Positions 52,167 to 60,392 of a stretch of DNA of 64,000 nt are shown one piece after another. The first letter of the stretch is position 1. Every line of letters begins with the position of its first letter. This stretch comes from an uncultured Eubacteriales bacterium (GTDB taxonomy: Bacteria; Bacillota; Clostridia; Oscillospirales; CAG-272). The position numbers and the translations under genes were made by a program. The notes below the pieces were generated by a model. It saw nothing but the letters and a program-made list of their open reading frames with translations. It did not search any database and had not been told where the DNA came from. The stretch covers positions 36,106 through 100,105 of the forward strand of contig CAKRSS010000001.1 of NCBI GenBank assembly GCA_934401725.1, in the 5' to 3' direction.

Positions 52167-53933
52167 TTATTTTAATTTTGCATCAACATATTTAGGAGAA
52201 TGGTCTGAGATGTCGTAGGTCTGGTTGCTCGTGATGGTGGCGAAGGCGCGTGCCTCGCAGGTCGCGGACATGAAGATGTGGTCGATGGAGTTCCCGCTCT
52301 CGCCACGCGGCGTGCCGAGATATCCGCATCCGCCCGAGACGTTGAGCAGCGTTCCGGCGTCGCGCGCGGCGTACTTTGCGTCGACAGCGCCGGTAAGCTC
52401 CAGAAAGTACTTGTAATTTTCGGTTTCCTGAATGGTGTTGTAGTCGGCGGTGCAGAAGTAGGGGTATGGGTACTTGGCCGTGACGCGTTTGATGAGCGCG
52501 GCCTCCTCCGTCGCCTGACGGTGGGCGTGCTCTGCGGTGTCCCAGCACCAGTGGGTGTTGAACAGGCAGAACTTTACGTCGCTTGTCTTGGACGAGAAGA
52601 CGGCGTAGGTCACAAGGCGGATGTTGTTGGGGCCGTCGGTGGAGAAATACTCAACGCCGGAGTCGATAACATCGTATTTGGTCTTGTCGTAGAGAATGGA
52701 GGAGTAGTTTGTAAGTCCGGTCGGCGTTTTGGGATGGAGAAATACGTATTTGTCACCGACGTACTTGGGCAAATAGCTGTACCATGCATTGGTGACCTCC
52801 TGAACGCCGACGACGTCAGGCTGATAAACGTCGAGCACGGCCGCGAATATCTCGACGCGGCGCGCAACGGGAGTTGTGCCGCCCCAGGTTTCCATTTCGG
52901 CGAGAATGTTTGCGGTCATAATGCGGATGTCAGCGCCCTCGGCCAGCGGCGCGGACTTGACGGTGCGCATACTGTCTACCAGAAGCTCGCCCTCGGCAAT
53001 CGCGACGTTCTCCGAGCCGCTGTAAAGGTAGCGCGAGGAGAAGCGGGTGGTTGCCTGCAGGCAGGAGTAGGGCTTGCCGGTGATGAGCAGGCGGCCGTCG
53101 GTGACGCCGAGCGCGTACTGCAGCGTCTCGCAGGGGTGCGCCGTCATGAAGGCGGAGGACTGCGGCCGGTTGGTCGGGCCTACGAGTATCTCTTTGTTGA
53201 CGGGATCCGCGGCGGTGTCGGCGACTACCTCGAGCACGTAGCCGTAGCGCTCACCGATGAGGTCACGCAGCTGCTCGGCGGAGGCCATGTAGCCGTTTTC
53301 GCCCTTGGCGTAGACTATTTTGTAGTCGCGCAGCTCGTTGCCTGCAATTGTCAGCGAGGCTACCGCGGGCTTCGAGATGAAGGTGTAGGGCGTGAAGAGC
53401 AGGCTGGTTTTGCCGGCTTCGTCGGTCTTGAGGTTGTCCTTGATGAGGTTTTTGCGATAGTAGTTGATGGCGCGGACGGTCAGCTCGACCGAGTGAGCCG
53501 TGATGACTATCTTGTGTCCGGACTGGACTATGGCGTAATCGCTCATTTTGAGGTCATTGAGAACCTCGGCGGTCTCGTCGTAGTTTGTCTTGCCGACGAG
53601 GATTTCGTAGGCCTCGCTGTCGTGCGACTCACCCCTTTTGATGAAGTCGTTGTTTGTTTTTATCGTGACACCGGTCGCCTCTTTGATGTCGTTGGCCAGC
53701 GACCTGACGGCCTGGAACAGCTCGGTCCCGGGCGAGTCGGGGTAGACGATGGTGAACTTGGACGCTCCGTCTTCAACGATTTTGAGCTCCTCGACTATCT
53801 CGGCGGAAGTGTCGGGCGTGTTGTCCGAGCTGTCGGACCCTGACGTGTCGTCGCCTCCGGGATTGGTTCCGGCGCAGCCTGCAAGGCAGGCGAGAAGCAT
53901 TATGAGCGCCAAAAATAAAGCAGTTTTCTTCAT
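52167..53933 (-). CDS. Lipoprotein with endonuclease/exonuclease/phosphatase domain
   Basis: 588 residues. Lipobox LAGC (Cys 20). Two GH67-N-like modules (about 50-160, EILVGKTNYDET; about 190-305, EILVGPTNRPQSSAF) precede an EEP domain (about 325-588): RIMTANILAEMETWG (Asn), VVGVQEVTNAWY (Glu), FCLFNTHWCWDTAEH (His), FCTADYNTIQETENY (Asp/Asn) and SIDHIFMSA, YDISDHSPKY (Asp-His). Extracellular phosphodiesterase or sphingomyelinase-like activity is plausible; the substrate may be a glycolipid or nucleic acid. Confidence 0.85.
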   Translation of the reverse strand: MKKTALFLALIMLLACLAGCAGTNPGGDDTSGSDSSDNTPDTSAEIVEELKIVEDGASKFTIVYPDSPGTELFQAVRSLANDIKEATGVTIKTNNDFIKRGESHDSEAYEILVGKTNYDETAEVLNDLKMSDYAIVQSGHKIVITAHSVELTVRAINYYRKNLIKDNLKTDEAGKTSLLFTPYTFISKPAVASLTIAGNELRDYKIVYAKGENGYMASAEQLRDLIGERYGYVLEVVADTAADPVNKEILVGPTNRPQSSAFMTAHPCETLQYALGVTDGRLLITGKPYSCLQATTRFSSRYLYSGSENVAIAEGELLVDSMRTVKSAPLAEGADIRIMTANILAEMETWGGTTPVARRVEIFAAVLDVYQPDVVGVQEVTNAWYSYLPKYVGDKYVFLHPKTPTGLTNYSSILYDKTKYDVIDSGVEYFSTDGPNNIRLVTYAVFSSKTSDVKFCLFNTHWCWDTAEHAHRQATEEAALIKRVTAKYPYPYFCTADYNTIQETENYKYFLELTGAVDAKYAARDAGTLLNVSGGCGYLGTPRGESGNSIDHIFMSATCEARAFATITSNQTYDISDHSPKYVDAKLK

Positions 53934-53954
53934 TATTATATATGTACGTATATA

Positions 53955-54923
53955 TCACTTGACTATATCCGCAAGATCGGCCTCTGTTATGCCGACGAGG
54001 CGCGAAATATCATCGCCTTTGCGGATGTTGTCAAGGCCGGCGAGCGAATGAGTGTCGGTTCCGAATGTGAAGCGGCAGCCGGCGGCCAGCGCCAGCTTCA
54101 TGACTCTGATGAAGGGTTCCTCAGCGTAGTCGTTCTCGGGGTGGATGAAGGTTCCGGTGTTGATCTCGATGGCAACGCCGAGCGCGTGTGCGCGCTTGAA
54201 GCACTCGGTCAGCTCCTCAGAGGGAACGGCGTCGATTATCTTCTTCTGCATGTCTTTTGAGAATCCGCAGGGGTGGAAGGGGTGCGCGATGGAGGTGGGA
54301 ACCGTGCGCGCCAGCTTTTCAAACTCGCTGTTGGCCATCAGCTCGTTGAAGGAGTCGACCATAAAGCGTGCGCAATATTCGACCATGTCAACGGTGTGCG
54401 GGAAGAAGGTGTCGTTGCTCACGAAGGTGTCCATCTCGCCGTAGCCGAGAGCCCACGCCATCTTCTGAACCTGCGCCTCACTCAGCTCGGGCAGAACCGA
54501 CGCTATGCGCTCAGCCAACAGGCGACGAACGGCAAGCGAGTCGTCGTTGTCGTTCATGACGCTGTTGCGCATGTGCATGTGGGAGTGGGGGACAAGAACG
54601 TAATCAAACTGTTTTGCGGTCTCAGCCAGCATACCGAGAGTGTGCTTCGCGGCGAAGAATTCGGTCTCGGTGCCGCAGAGCACCTTGAGACCGCAGGTGT
54701 CGGCAGGGATGCACTCCTTCTGCTGAAGGCCGTAGCTTATCATTTGGTTTTTGTACCATGAGGAAGCTCCGGGAACCTTTTCGTCCCACAGGTGATTGGA
54801 CAGACCGAAGACGGTGTGCCCCAGCTCAGCCGCACGGCGCACGTAGTTTGCGACAGTGGCCTTGGGGTCATAGCAGCAGCGTGACAGTGTGGTGTGTGTG
54901 TGGATGTCGTGCTTGATTTCCAT
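53955..54923 (-). CDS. PHP-domain phosphoesterase (histidinol-phosphatase-like)
   Basis: 322 residues, PHP trinuclear-metal fold. Motif 1 DIHTHTTLS (HxH), motif 2 ELGHTVFGLSNH, motif 3 TEFFAAKHT, VLVPHSHMHMRN (His pair), then IEINTGTFIHPEN and FTFGTDTHSL (DxH). Hydrolyses phosphomonoesters such as sugar phosphates. No signal peptide. Sits between the aminotransferase (35 bases) and the EEP lipoprotein (21 bases) in the five-gene operon. Confidence 0.88.
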   Translation of the reverse strand: MEIKHDIHTHTTLSRCCYDPKATVANYVRRAAELGHTVFGLSNHLWDEKVPGASSWYKNQMISYGLQQKECIPADTCGLKVLCGTETEFFAAKHTLGMLAETAKQFDYVLVPHSHMHMRNSVMNDNDDSLAVRRLLAERIASVLPELSEAQVQKMAWALGYGEMDTFVSNDTFFPHTVDMVEYCARFMVDSFNELMANSEFEKLARTVPTSIAHPFHPCGFSKDMQKKIIDAVPSEELTECFKRAHALGVAIEINTGTFIHPENDYAEEPFIRVMKLALAAGCRFTFGTDTHSLAGLDNIRKGDDISRLVGITEADLADIVK

Positions 54924-54958
54924 AACGGTTGCCTTTCTTATGTATGTAATTTATTTTT

Positions 54959-55804
54959 TCAATCGGTTGCTTTGATAAAATCGTTAACTACCGCGTCCTG
55001 AAGCGCGCTGAACAGCTCGGGGGCGCGTCCGCCGACGGGCTTGCCGTCAAGCTCGCAGGCGCCGAGGCAGAACGAGGTCGAGCCCGAGACGATTATCTCG
55101 TCTGCGTCGCGGAGCGTGTCGAGATTGAACGGCGTTTCGTCGACCGGGATGTCGAGCTCTCCGCAGAAGCGTATCAGATTTGCGCGGGCGATGCCGGGGA
55201 GGATGAGATTATCTGTAGGGGCGGTGTGGAAAACGCCGTCCTTCAGTATGCTGACGTTGGAGTGCGAGCACTCGGTCACGCGGCCGTCGCGGTGAAAGAC
55301 TGCTTCATAGCAGCCCGCCATCGTTGCGCGGTGACAGGCCATGACGGTGGGAATGAGGTTAAGAGTTTTTATGTTGCAGTGGAGGAAGCGTGTGTCGGGC
55401 TGTGTTATCAGCTTTACGCGCTCGTTGAGGTCACGGAATGTGATAGGGCGCAGCGTGATCCACATGTTGCCGGGTACGAGCGGCTCTGCGTAGTCCTGCG
55501 CGCGGTAGAGCGAGCCTGCCCGCGTCACCTGCCAGTAGACGAACTGCTCGGGCGCGTCAACGCGTTTCACCATGTCGCAGAGCAGCTCACGCAGCTCGGC
55601 CTTGGTGTGCGGAATGACGATGTCAAGCATCTCGGCGCTTCTGAAAAAGCGGTCGATGTGCTCGTCGAGCATGTAGATTTTGTGGTTGCGGCAGCAGGTT
55701 GCGTCGTAGACGCCGTCGCCGAACCAGCACGCGCGATCGCTCATCGGAATTGTCATTTCGCTAAGCGGGGCGAAGCGGCCATTGTAGTAACCAAGATCTT
55801 TCAT
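54959..55804 (-). CDS. Class IV PLP aminotransferase (D-amino-acid type)
   Basis: 281 residues. GVYDATCCRNHKIYMLDEHIDRFFRSAEML is the class IV N-terminal region; HCNIKTLNLIP holds the PLP lysine; EAVFHRDGRVTECSHSNVSIL the Glu-x-x-x-S phosphate-binding turn. Closest in pattern to D-alanine/D-amino-acid aminotransferase (Dat), with branched-chain type possible. First gene of the operon, 35 bases after the promoter -10. Confidence 0.88.
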   Translation of the reverse strand: MKDLGYYNGRFAPLSEMTIPMSDRACWFGDGVYDATCCRNHKIYMLDEHIDRFFRSAEMLDIVIPHTKAELRELLCDMVKRVDAPEQFVYWQVTRAGSLYRAQDYAEPLVPGNMWITLRPITFRDLNERVKLITQPDTRFLHCNIKTLNLIPTVMACHRATMAGCYEAVFHRDGRVTECSHSNVSILKDGVFHTAPTDNLILPGIARANLIRFCGELDIPVDETPFNLDTLRDADEIIVSGSTSFCLGACELDGKPVGGRAPELFSALQDAVVNDFIKATD

Positions 55805-55838
55805 CTTATTGCCTCAAATCAAAATCTTATTTTATATC

Positions 55839-55867
55839 AGTATAACATTTTACCGGACAAATGTCAA
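55839..55867 (-). promoter_or_regulatory. Promoter of five-gene catabolic operon
   Basis: Minus strand: perfect TTGACA (55867-55862), 17-bp spacer, TATACT (55844-55839). Confidence 0.85.
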
Positions 55868-55934
55868 GACAGAGCGCGACGGCAAGCGTGATTTTTTGCT
55901 GACAATTGTGACCTTTTTGTCTTGGCAGCAATAA

Positions 55935-55968
55935 AGCTCCCGTAAGGCTGTGCCTTACGGGAGCTATT
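55935..55968 (-). terminator. Terminator of LemA/DUF2207 pair
   Basis: Perfect 14-bp stem AGCTCCCGTAAGGC (55935-55948) / GCCTTACGGGAGCT (55952-55965). The minus side continues TTTATTG. Confidence 0.85.
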
Positions 55969-55999
55969 TTGCTTTGTGTTTTGTTTTGCGTGAAGCAGC

Positions 56000-57688
56000 T
56001 TATCTCGTTCCGCCGCCGAAGCCGCCGCCCGAGAAGCCGCCGCCTCCGCCAAACGATGAACCGCCTCCGCCTCCGCTCGAGTTGACATGGTGCGCCTCGG
56101 CGTAGGCCATACGGTAGGAGTTGTTGATTACGCTGTTGAGAATGAGGAAGCTGGCAAGGCTGTTGTCAAACGACTCGACCTCGGGGTCGGCGCAGGGAGC
56201 CAGCTTGCGCAGCTCCTTCATGACATTGTCTGCGGCCTCGAGCAGCGTGGCGTAGACCATATATTCCTTCCAGAGCGCGACCTCAATGGTTGTGCGCTCC
56301 TTCATTAGCGTGAATTCCTCAATGTAGTTCGAGAAGCCGGCCAGCTGGTCGAGCACGGCGACGCCCTCGGGCGTCAGGTCGCGCAGGTAGCGGGTCTGGT
56401 CGGATTTCTCCGGCTTTACGTAGCAGCCCATGACGCGCAGCGCCTTGCGACCGCGGAACTCAGCCGTGTCAAGCGGCGCTTCGAACTTGGAAAAGTGCCC
56501 TGTGATCTGCCTTTTGATCTGATCCTGCGTGGCAGTATCGCTGCCGTCCGGGCAGGCCTTGACGAGCGCGGAGTACAACTTTGAAAGCAGCTCTTCCTCC
56601 TCGGGAGGCTTCTTTACGAAGGTCAGCTGCATCTTTTTGGGGGTGTCGACCTGTGGGGAGGCCGTGATGTAGCCATCGGACATCATGCGCAGCAGCACGG
56701 CGCTGAGCAGCGACTGTGCGTGCGACATACCGAACGCTTTAGCCATAGCATACGAGCGCTCGAGGTCGCCGCCGCAGGGAATGTCACGGTAAAAATCGGC
56801 ATTCTTCATGTGTCTGCGCGTGCGGGAACGCTGAATCGAGGACCAGATGGCAAGGTAGAGGAAGAATCCGACCATCGCAATCATCACGATTGCAAACAGT
56901 ACCGTCAGAATAAACCCGAACAGGTCGAATTTTTTCTCATAACTGCTACCCTTGAAGGCGTTGTCCTTAAGCTCTTCAAACGACATGTCGGACACGCGGG
57001 TGGGGGAGCAGATGCCGCTGTCAAGTCTCAGCAGTATTATCATGCTGGACTCGGTGCCGTCGAGCGGGACGTCAGTCTCGGCGACGACAGTGCCGCTGTT
57101 GAACAGAATTGTGCCCTCGTAGCCGAAGGCCCAAATGCCGCTGTTTTCCTCCGACAGCTCAACGCCGTCGGGGGCGAAGATGGTCAGCGTAACGTCCGAC
57201 GGGAATACGGACATGCCGGGGTTGATGAACTGGAACAGAAATCCGTCCTCGCCGTCGCTGTACGAGCCGACGAGGCCCGTCACGGTGTAGGAGAAGGAGT
57301 AGAAATTGTCGCCGTACTCGGAGATGCCGAAGCACAGCTCGTAGCCCTCGTCAGTCGTGACGATGCCGCATTTGCGCGCCTTTTCCTCAAAGCCGGCGTT
57401 GACGTCCCAGTCGCCGATGTTTTCGTACGAGCCCTTGTCATCGGACACGGCGAAGTCGGTAATGTCCATGTCTCCGAGGTTCTGGATGGGAATGTACATC
57501 TCCGTACCCTCGTCGAAGCTGCCCGACCAGGTCTGCGTTACGCGCGCGCTGCCGTCCTCGAAGATTTTGACGTAGACATTTATCGTCGGAACTCTGTTGC
57601 GCGCCGCCGCGGTAAGCGGCAGGGCAAGAGCCAGCGTGACGACAAGCAGCGCGACGCCGAGAAGTCTTATAAAGCGGTTGTGCTTCAT
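56000..57688 (-). CDS. DUF2207 membrane protein with glycine-rich tail
   Basis: 562 residues. Signal segment (about 9-30), a beta-rich extracellular DUF2207 domain (about 35-245, INVYVKIFEDGSARVTQTW), a membrane helix (about 255-282, FGFILTVLFAIVMIAMVGFFLYLAI), a cytosolic or second soluble part of about 230 residues, and a C-terminal tail of Gly/Ser (GGGGGFSGGGFGGG). The same tail is usual in this family. It is paired with LemA, as in many Firmicutes; the pair is linked to envelope functions, precise role unknown. Confidence 0.85.
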   Translation of the reverse strand: MKHNRFIRLLGVALLVVTLALALPLTAAARNRVPTINVYVKIFEDGSARVTQTWSGSFDEGTEMYIPIQNLGDMDITDFAVSDDKGSYENIGDWDVNAGFEEKARKCGIVTTDEGYELCFGISEYGDNFYSFSYTVTGLVGSYSDGEDGFLFQFINPGMSVFPSDVTLTIFAPDGVELSEENSGIWAFGYEGTILFNSGTVVAETDVPLDGTESSMIILLRLDSGICSPTRVSDMSFEELKDNAFKGSSYEKKFDLFGFILTVLFAIVMIAMVGFFLYLAIWSSIQRSRTRRHMKNADFYRDIPCGGDLERSYAMAKAFGMSHAQSLLSAVLLRMMSDGYITASPQVDTPKKMQLTFVKKPPEEEELLSKLYSALVKACPDGSDTATQDQIKRQITGHFSKFEAPLDTAEFRGRKALRVMGCYVKPEKSDQTRYLRDLTPEGVAVLDQLAGFSNYIEEFTLMKERTTIEVALWKEYMVYATLLEAADNVMKELRKLAPCADPEVESFDNSLASFLILNSVINNSYRMAYAEAHHVNSSGGGGGSSFGGGGGFSGGGFGGGTR

Positions 57689-57693
57689 GTTAT

Positions 57694-58251
57694 TCAGTGC
57701 ATGGAGGGCATTTCGGTCTTTCCTGCGGGGGTCTCGAGATATTCGCGGATGCCGAAGTGCAGCATGGAAGCGACGATGGAGGAGGGGAACATGCGGCAGG
57801 CGCGGTTGAGCTTTGTAACGCTGTCGTTGTAGACCATGCGGCTCATGCGCACGGTGTCCTCATACTTGTTGACGCTGTCCATTGTTTTGAGGTAGACGTC
57901 GTTGGATTTGAGTTCGGGATAAGCCTCGGCGACGGCGTTGATGCAGGTCGCGGCGCTCTTGAGCGCGGCCTCCTGCGCCTGAACGTCGGCAGGGGAGCTG
58001 GTGGGTGTGAGCTGACGGCGCAGTTTGATGGATTCCATAAACACCTCGGTCTCGTGGCTTGCGAACTGACGTGCAAGGTCAGAGAGGGCGGTGAGTGCGT
58101 CCCAGCGCGAGTTGAGCTGAACGCCTATCTGCGACATTGAGTTGTTGATGTTTTCGTCGAGTCTGACAAGGTTGCGCTGTGTAGAGATGAGGTAGATCAC
58201 TATCACGAGCACGACTGCGGCTACTGCGATAATTGCTATGATGGGTCCCAT
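57694..58251 (-). CDS. lemA: LemA family protein
   Basis: 185 residues. One N-terminal membrane helix (about 3-25, IIAIIAVAAVVLVIVIYL) followed by a coiled helical domain: NLVRLDENINNSMSQIGVQLNSRWDAL and YPELKSNDVYLKTMDSV, ending FPSSIVASMLHFGIREYLE. Matches LemA. Six bases before the DUF2207 gene on the same strand, one operon. RBS AGGAGG upstream of ATG. Confidence 0.92.
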   Translation of the reverse strand: MGPIIAIIAVAAVVLVIVIYLISTQRNLVRLDENINNSMSQIGVQLNSRWDALTALSDLARQFASHETEVFMESIKLRRQLTPTSSPADVQAQEAALKSAATCINAVAEAYPELKSNDVYLKTMDSVNKYEDTVRMSRMVYNDSVTKLNRACRMFPSSIVASMLHFGIREYLETPAGKTEMPSMH

Positions 58252-58301
58252 TTAAAGGCCTCCTGTTTGATATTGCCGCGGATGTGACCGCCGCTGAATA
58301 T

Positions 58302-58330
58302 ATTTTACTACATAAATTAACATAAGTCAA
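58302..58330 (-). promoter_or_regulatory. Promoter for lemA-DUF2207
   Basis: Minus strand: TTGACT (58330-58325), 17-bp AT-rich spacer, TAAAAT (58307-58302). Confidence 0.75.
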
Positions 58331-58391
58331 TAGCAGGTGTAATATATTAACGCGCCAAACCAAAAAAACGAGCAAACTGCCCATAAAGCTG

Positions 58392-58420
58392 TTGATATTG
58401 CGGTGGCGATATGTTATAAT
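58392..58420 (+). promoter_or_regulatory. Promoter for glycosidase-to-GNAT plus-strand unit
   Basis: TTGATA (58392-58397), 17-bp spacer, TATAAT (58415-58420). Confidence 0.8.
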
Positions 58421-58452
58421 TGAATGGGATTTCAAGCATTGGAGGAGAGGCT

Positions 58453-60372
58453 ATGAACCGACGAAATCAACTCATAAGATCCGCCGCGGCGACGGCGCTG
58501 CTTGTGCTCACACTTGCGTCATGCGGCACGCATGGCGGCGGCGACGGCACAACCACCCCCGGCTCCGCCCCCCCGACCACGACCACCGAGGCACAAACCA
58601 CTCTCAGCGAGGAGGCGAAGCAGATGATAGAAGAGGTCAGCCGCAAGCGATATGACGGCGAATATTCGGAGCACACCGGCGCGCTCGCCGGAACCGACGC
58701 CATCGGACGCACTCTGCAGCTCGACGTTACCGTCGAGAAGGGCGGCGAGCGCAGCGTGGGACTGTTCTATTTTCTCTGGCAGGGACAGCACGGCACCGAC
58801 GGGCCGTATGACAACTCCGTCATCGCCGCCACTCCGGGCGCGACGGCGAGCGAGGCGGCATGGCTGGCGGCTGGCGGCGGCAAGGTCGGCGCGCACCACT
58901 TCTGGGGACAGCCCATGTTCGGCTACTACACCTCAAACGACACCTGGGTCATGCGCAAGCACATTCAGATGCTGACGGACATCGGCGTCGACTACCTCGT
59001 TTTCGACACGACCAACGCCTATACCTACTCCGACCAGGCGCTCAAGCTGATGTCGTTGCTGAATGTCTACCACAAGGCGGGCTTTGACGTCCCGCAGGTG
59101 GCGTTCTACACCAACTCGAGCTCCGGAAAGACCATAAACGAAATATACGAGAAGATTTATAAGGCGCACCCCGAGTACAGCGAGCTGTGGTTCCTCTGGG
59201 ACGGCAAGCCCATGATAGTCGGCGTCAGCGCGGACAAGGAAATCTCGTCCGAGGCGCGCGGGTTTTTCCGCATAAAGGAGAGCCAGTGGCCAAACGCTGC
59301 GCGAAAAGACGACGGCTTCCCCTGGATGGAATTCTCACGCGTGCTCAAGAGCTCGGCCGTTTACGGGCTCAACGGGCGGCGCGAGATACTCAACGTCTCG
59401 ATAGCCCAGCACAACGCGACCATCACCATGAGCGCCACCGCGTGGTACGGCGGAAACGACCGCACACGCTCGTGGCACGACGGCAAGAACGACCCGTCGG
59501 TCGAAGCGCTGCTTGCGGGGCGCAACTTCGCCGAGCAGTGGGAGTGGGCGCTGAAGCAGGACGTCGAGAGTATATTCGTCACGGGCTGGAACGAGTGGGT
59601 GGCTCAGCGCCAGTCGTCGACGCTCAATCCGTCGTGGCCGATATACTTCGTCGACTGCTGCGACCCCAACACCAGCCGCGACGCCGAGCCCATGGAGGGA
59701 CTTTTCGGCGACAGCTACTACATGCAGCTGGCCTCCTACATAAGGCAGTACAAGGGCACTCCGGCGCGCGTCAACATCGGCGGGTACGTCACCCCGACGA
59801 GCGCTGCCGACTTTGACGCCTCCACCGCCATCTACCGCGACTACAAGAGCGACATGGTCGACCGCAGCAGCCTCGGCTTCGGCAACAAGCTCTACACCGA
59901 CCGCACCGGAATCAACGATTTTGTCGAGACGCGCGTGCTGCGCGACGCCGACAATCTCTACTTCCGCGTCAAGACGGCGGCCGACATAAAGAACTGGGAC
60001 ACCGAGGGGCGCATGACGCTTTTCCTTAACACCGGCGACGAGAAAGCGTGGAACGGATATTCCTACTGTGTCAACCGCGGCGGCAAGAGCGGCAAGTGCT
60101 TGCTCGAGAGGTTTGTCAGCGCGGACGCTGACGGCTGGGTCTGGGAGACGGTGGCCGAGCTAGACTTCTCGGTCGACAAAAACACCATGACGGTGACGGT
60201 GCCGCGCGAGGCGATAGGCCTCGGGTCGTGTCCTGACGAGCGGCTTGACCTCATATCCCTGCGCTTCAAGTGGGCGGACGGCTACAAGCCCTGCGACATC
60301 TACTCATTCTACAAAAACGGAGATGCCGCCCCCATCGGAAGATTTGATTACGTTTACAGCAATGCTAAGTGA
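58453..60372 (+). CDS. Lipoprotein glycoside hydrolase, GH99/GH71-like (WbsX-like)
   Basis: 639 residues. Lipobox LASC (Cys 24), Thr/Pro linker. TIM-barrel part (about 95-450): GLFYFLWQGQHG, VGAHHFWGQPMFGYY, MLTDIGVDYLVFDTTN, PMIVGV and FVTGWNEWVA, the catalytic-end GWNEW motif seen in GH99-type endo-alpha-mannosidase relatives. The C-terminal part (about 455-639) is a beta-sandwich (NLYFRVKTAADIKNWD, MTLFLNTGDE), probably carbohydrate-binding, CBM9-like. ATG 58453 by GGAGAGG. Acts outside the cell on a host or plant glycan; linkage unknown. Confidence 0.75.
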   Translation: MNRRNQLIRSAAATALLVLTLASCGTHGGGDGTTTPGSAPPTTTTEAQTTLSEEAKQMIEEVSRKRYDGEYSEHTGALAGTDAIGRTLQLDVTVEKGGERSVGLFYFLWQGQHGTDGPYDNSVIAATPGATASEAAWLAAGGGKVGAHHFWGQPMFGYYTSNDTWVMRKHIQMLTDIGVDYLVFDTTNAYTYSDQALKLMSLLNVYHKAGFDVPQVAFYTNSSSGKTINEIYEKIYKAHPEYSELWFLWDGKPMIVGVSADKEISSEARGFFRIKESQWPNAARKDDGFPWMEFSRVLKSSAVYGLNGRREILNVSIAQHNATITMSATAWYGGNDRTRSWHDGKNDPSVEALLAGRNFAEQWEWALKQDVESIFVTGWNEWVAQRQSSTLNPSWPIYFVDCCDPNTSRDAEPMEGLFGDSYYMQLASYIRQYKGTPARVNIGGYVTPTSAADFDASTAIYRDYKSDMVDRSSLGFGNKLYTDRTGINDFVETRVLRDADNLYFRVKTAADIKNWDTEGRMTLFLNTGDEKAWNGYSYCVNRGGKSGKCLLERFVSADADGWVWETVAELDFSVDKNTMTVTVPREAIGLGSCPDERLDLISLRFKWADGYKPCDIYSFYKNGDAAPIGRFDYVYSNAK

Positions 60373-60392
60373 ATAATTGGGAGGAAATTTCA

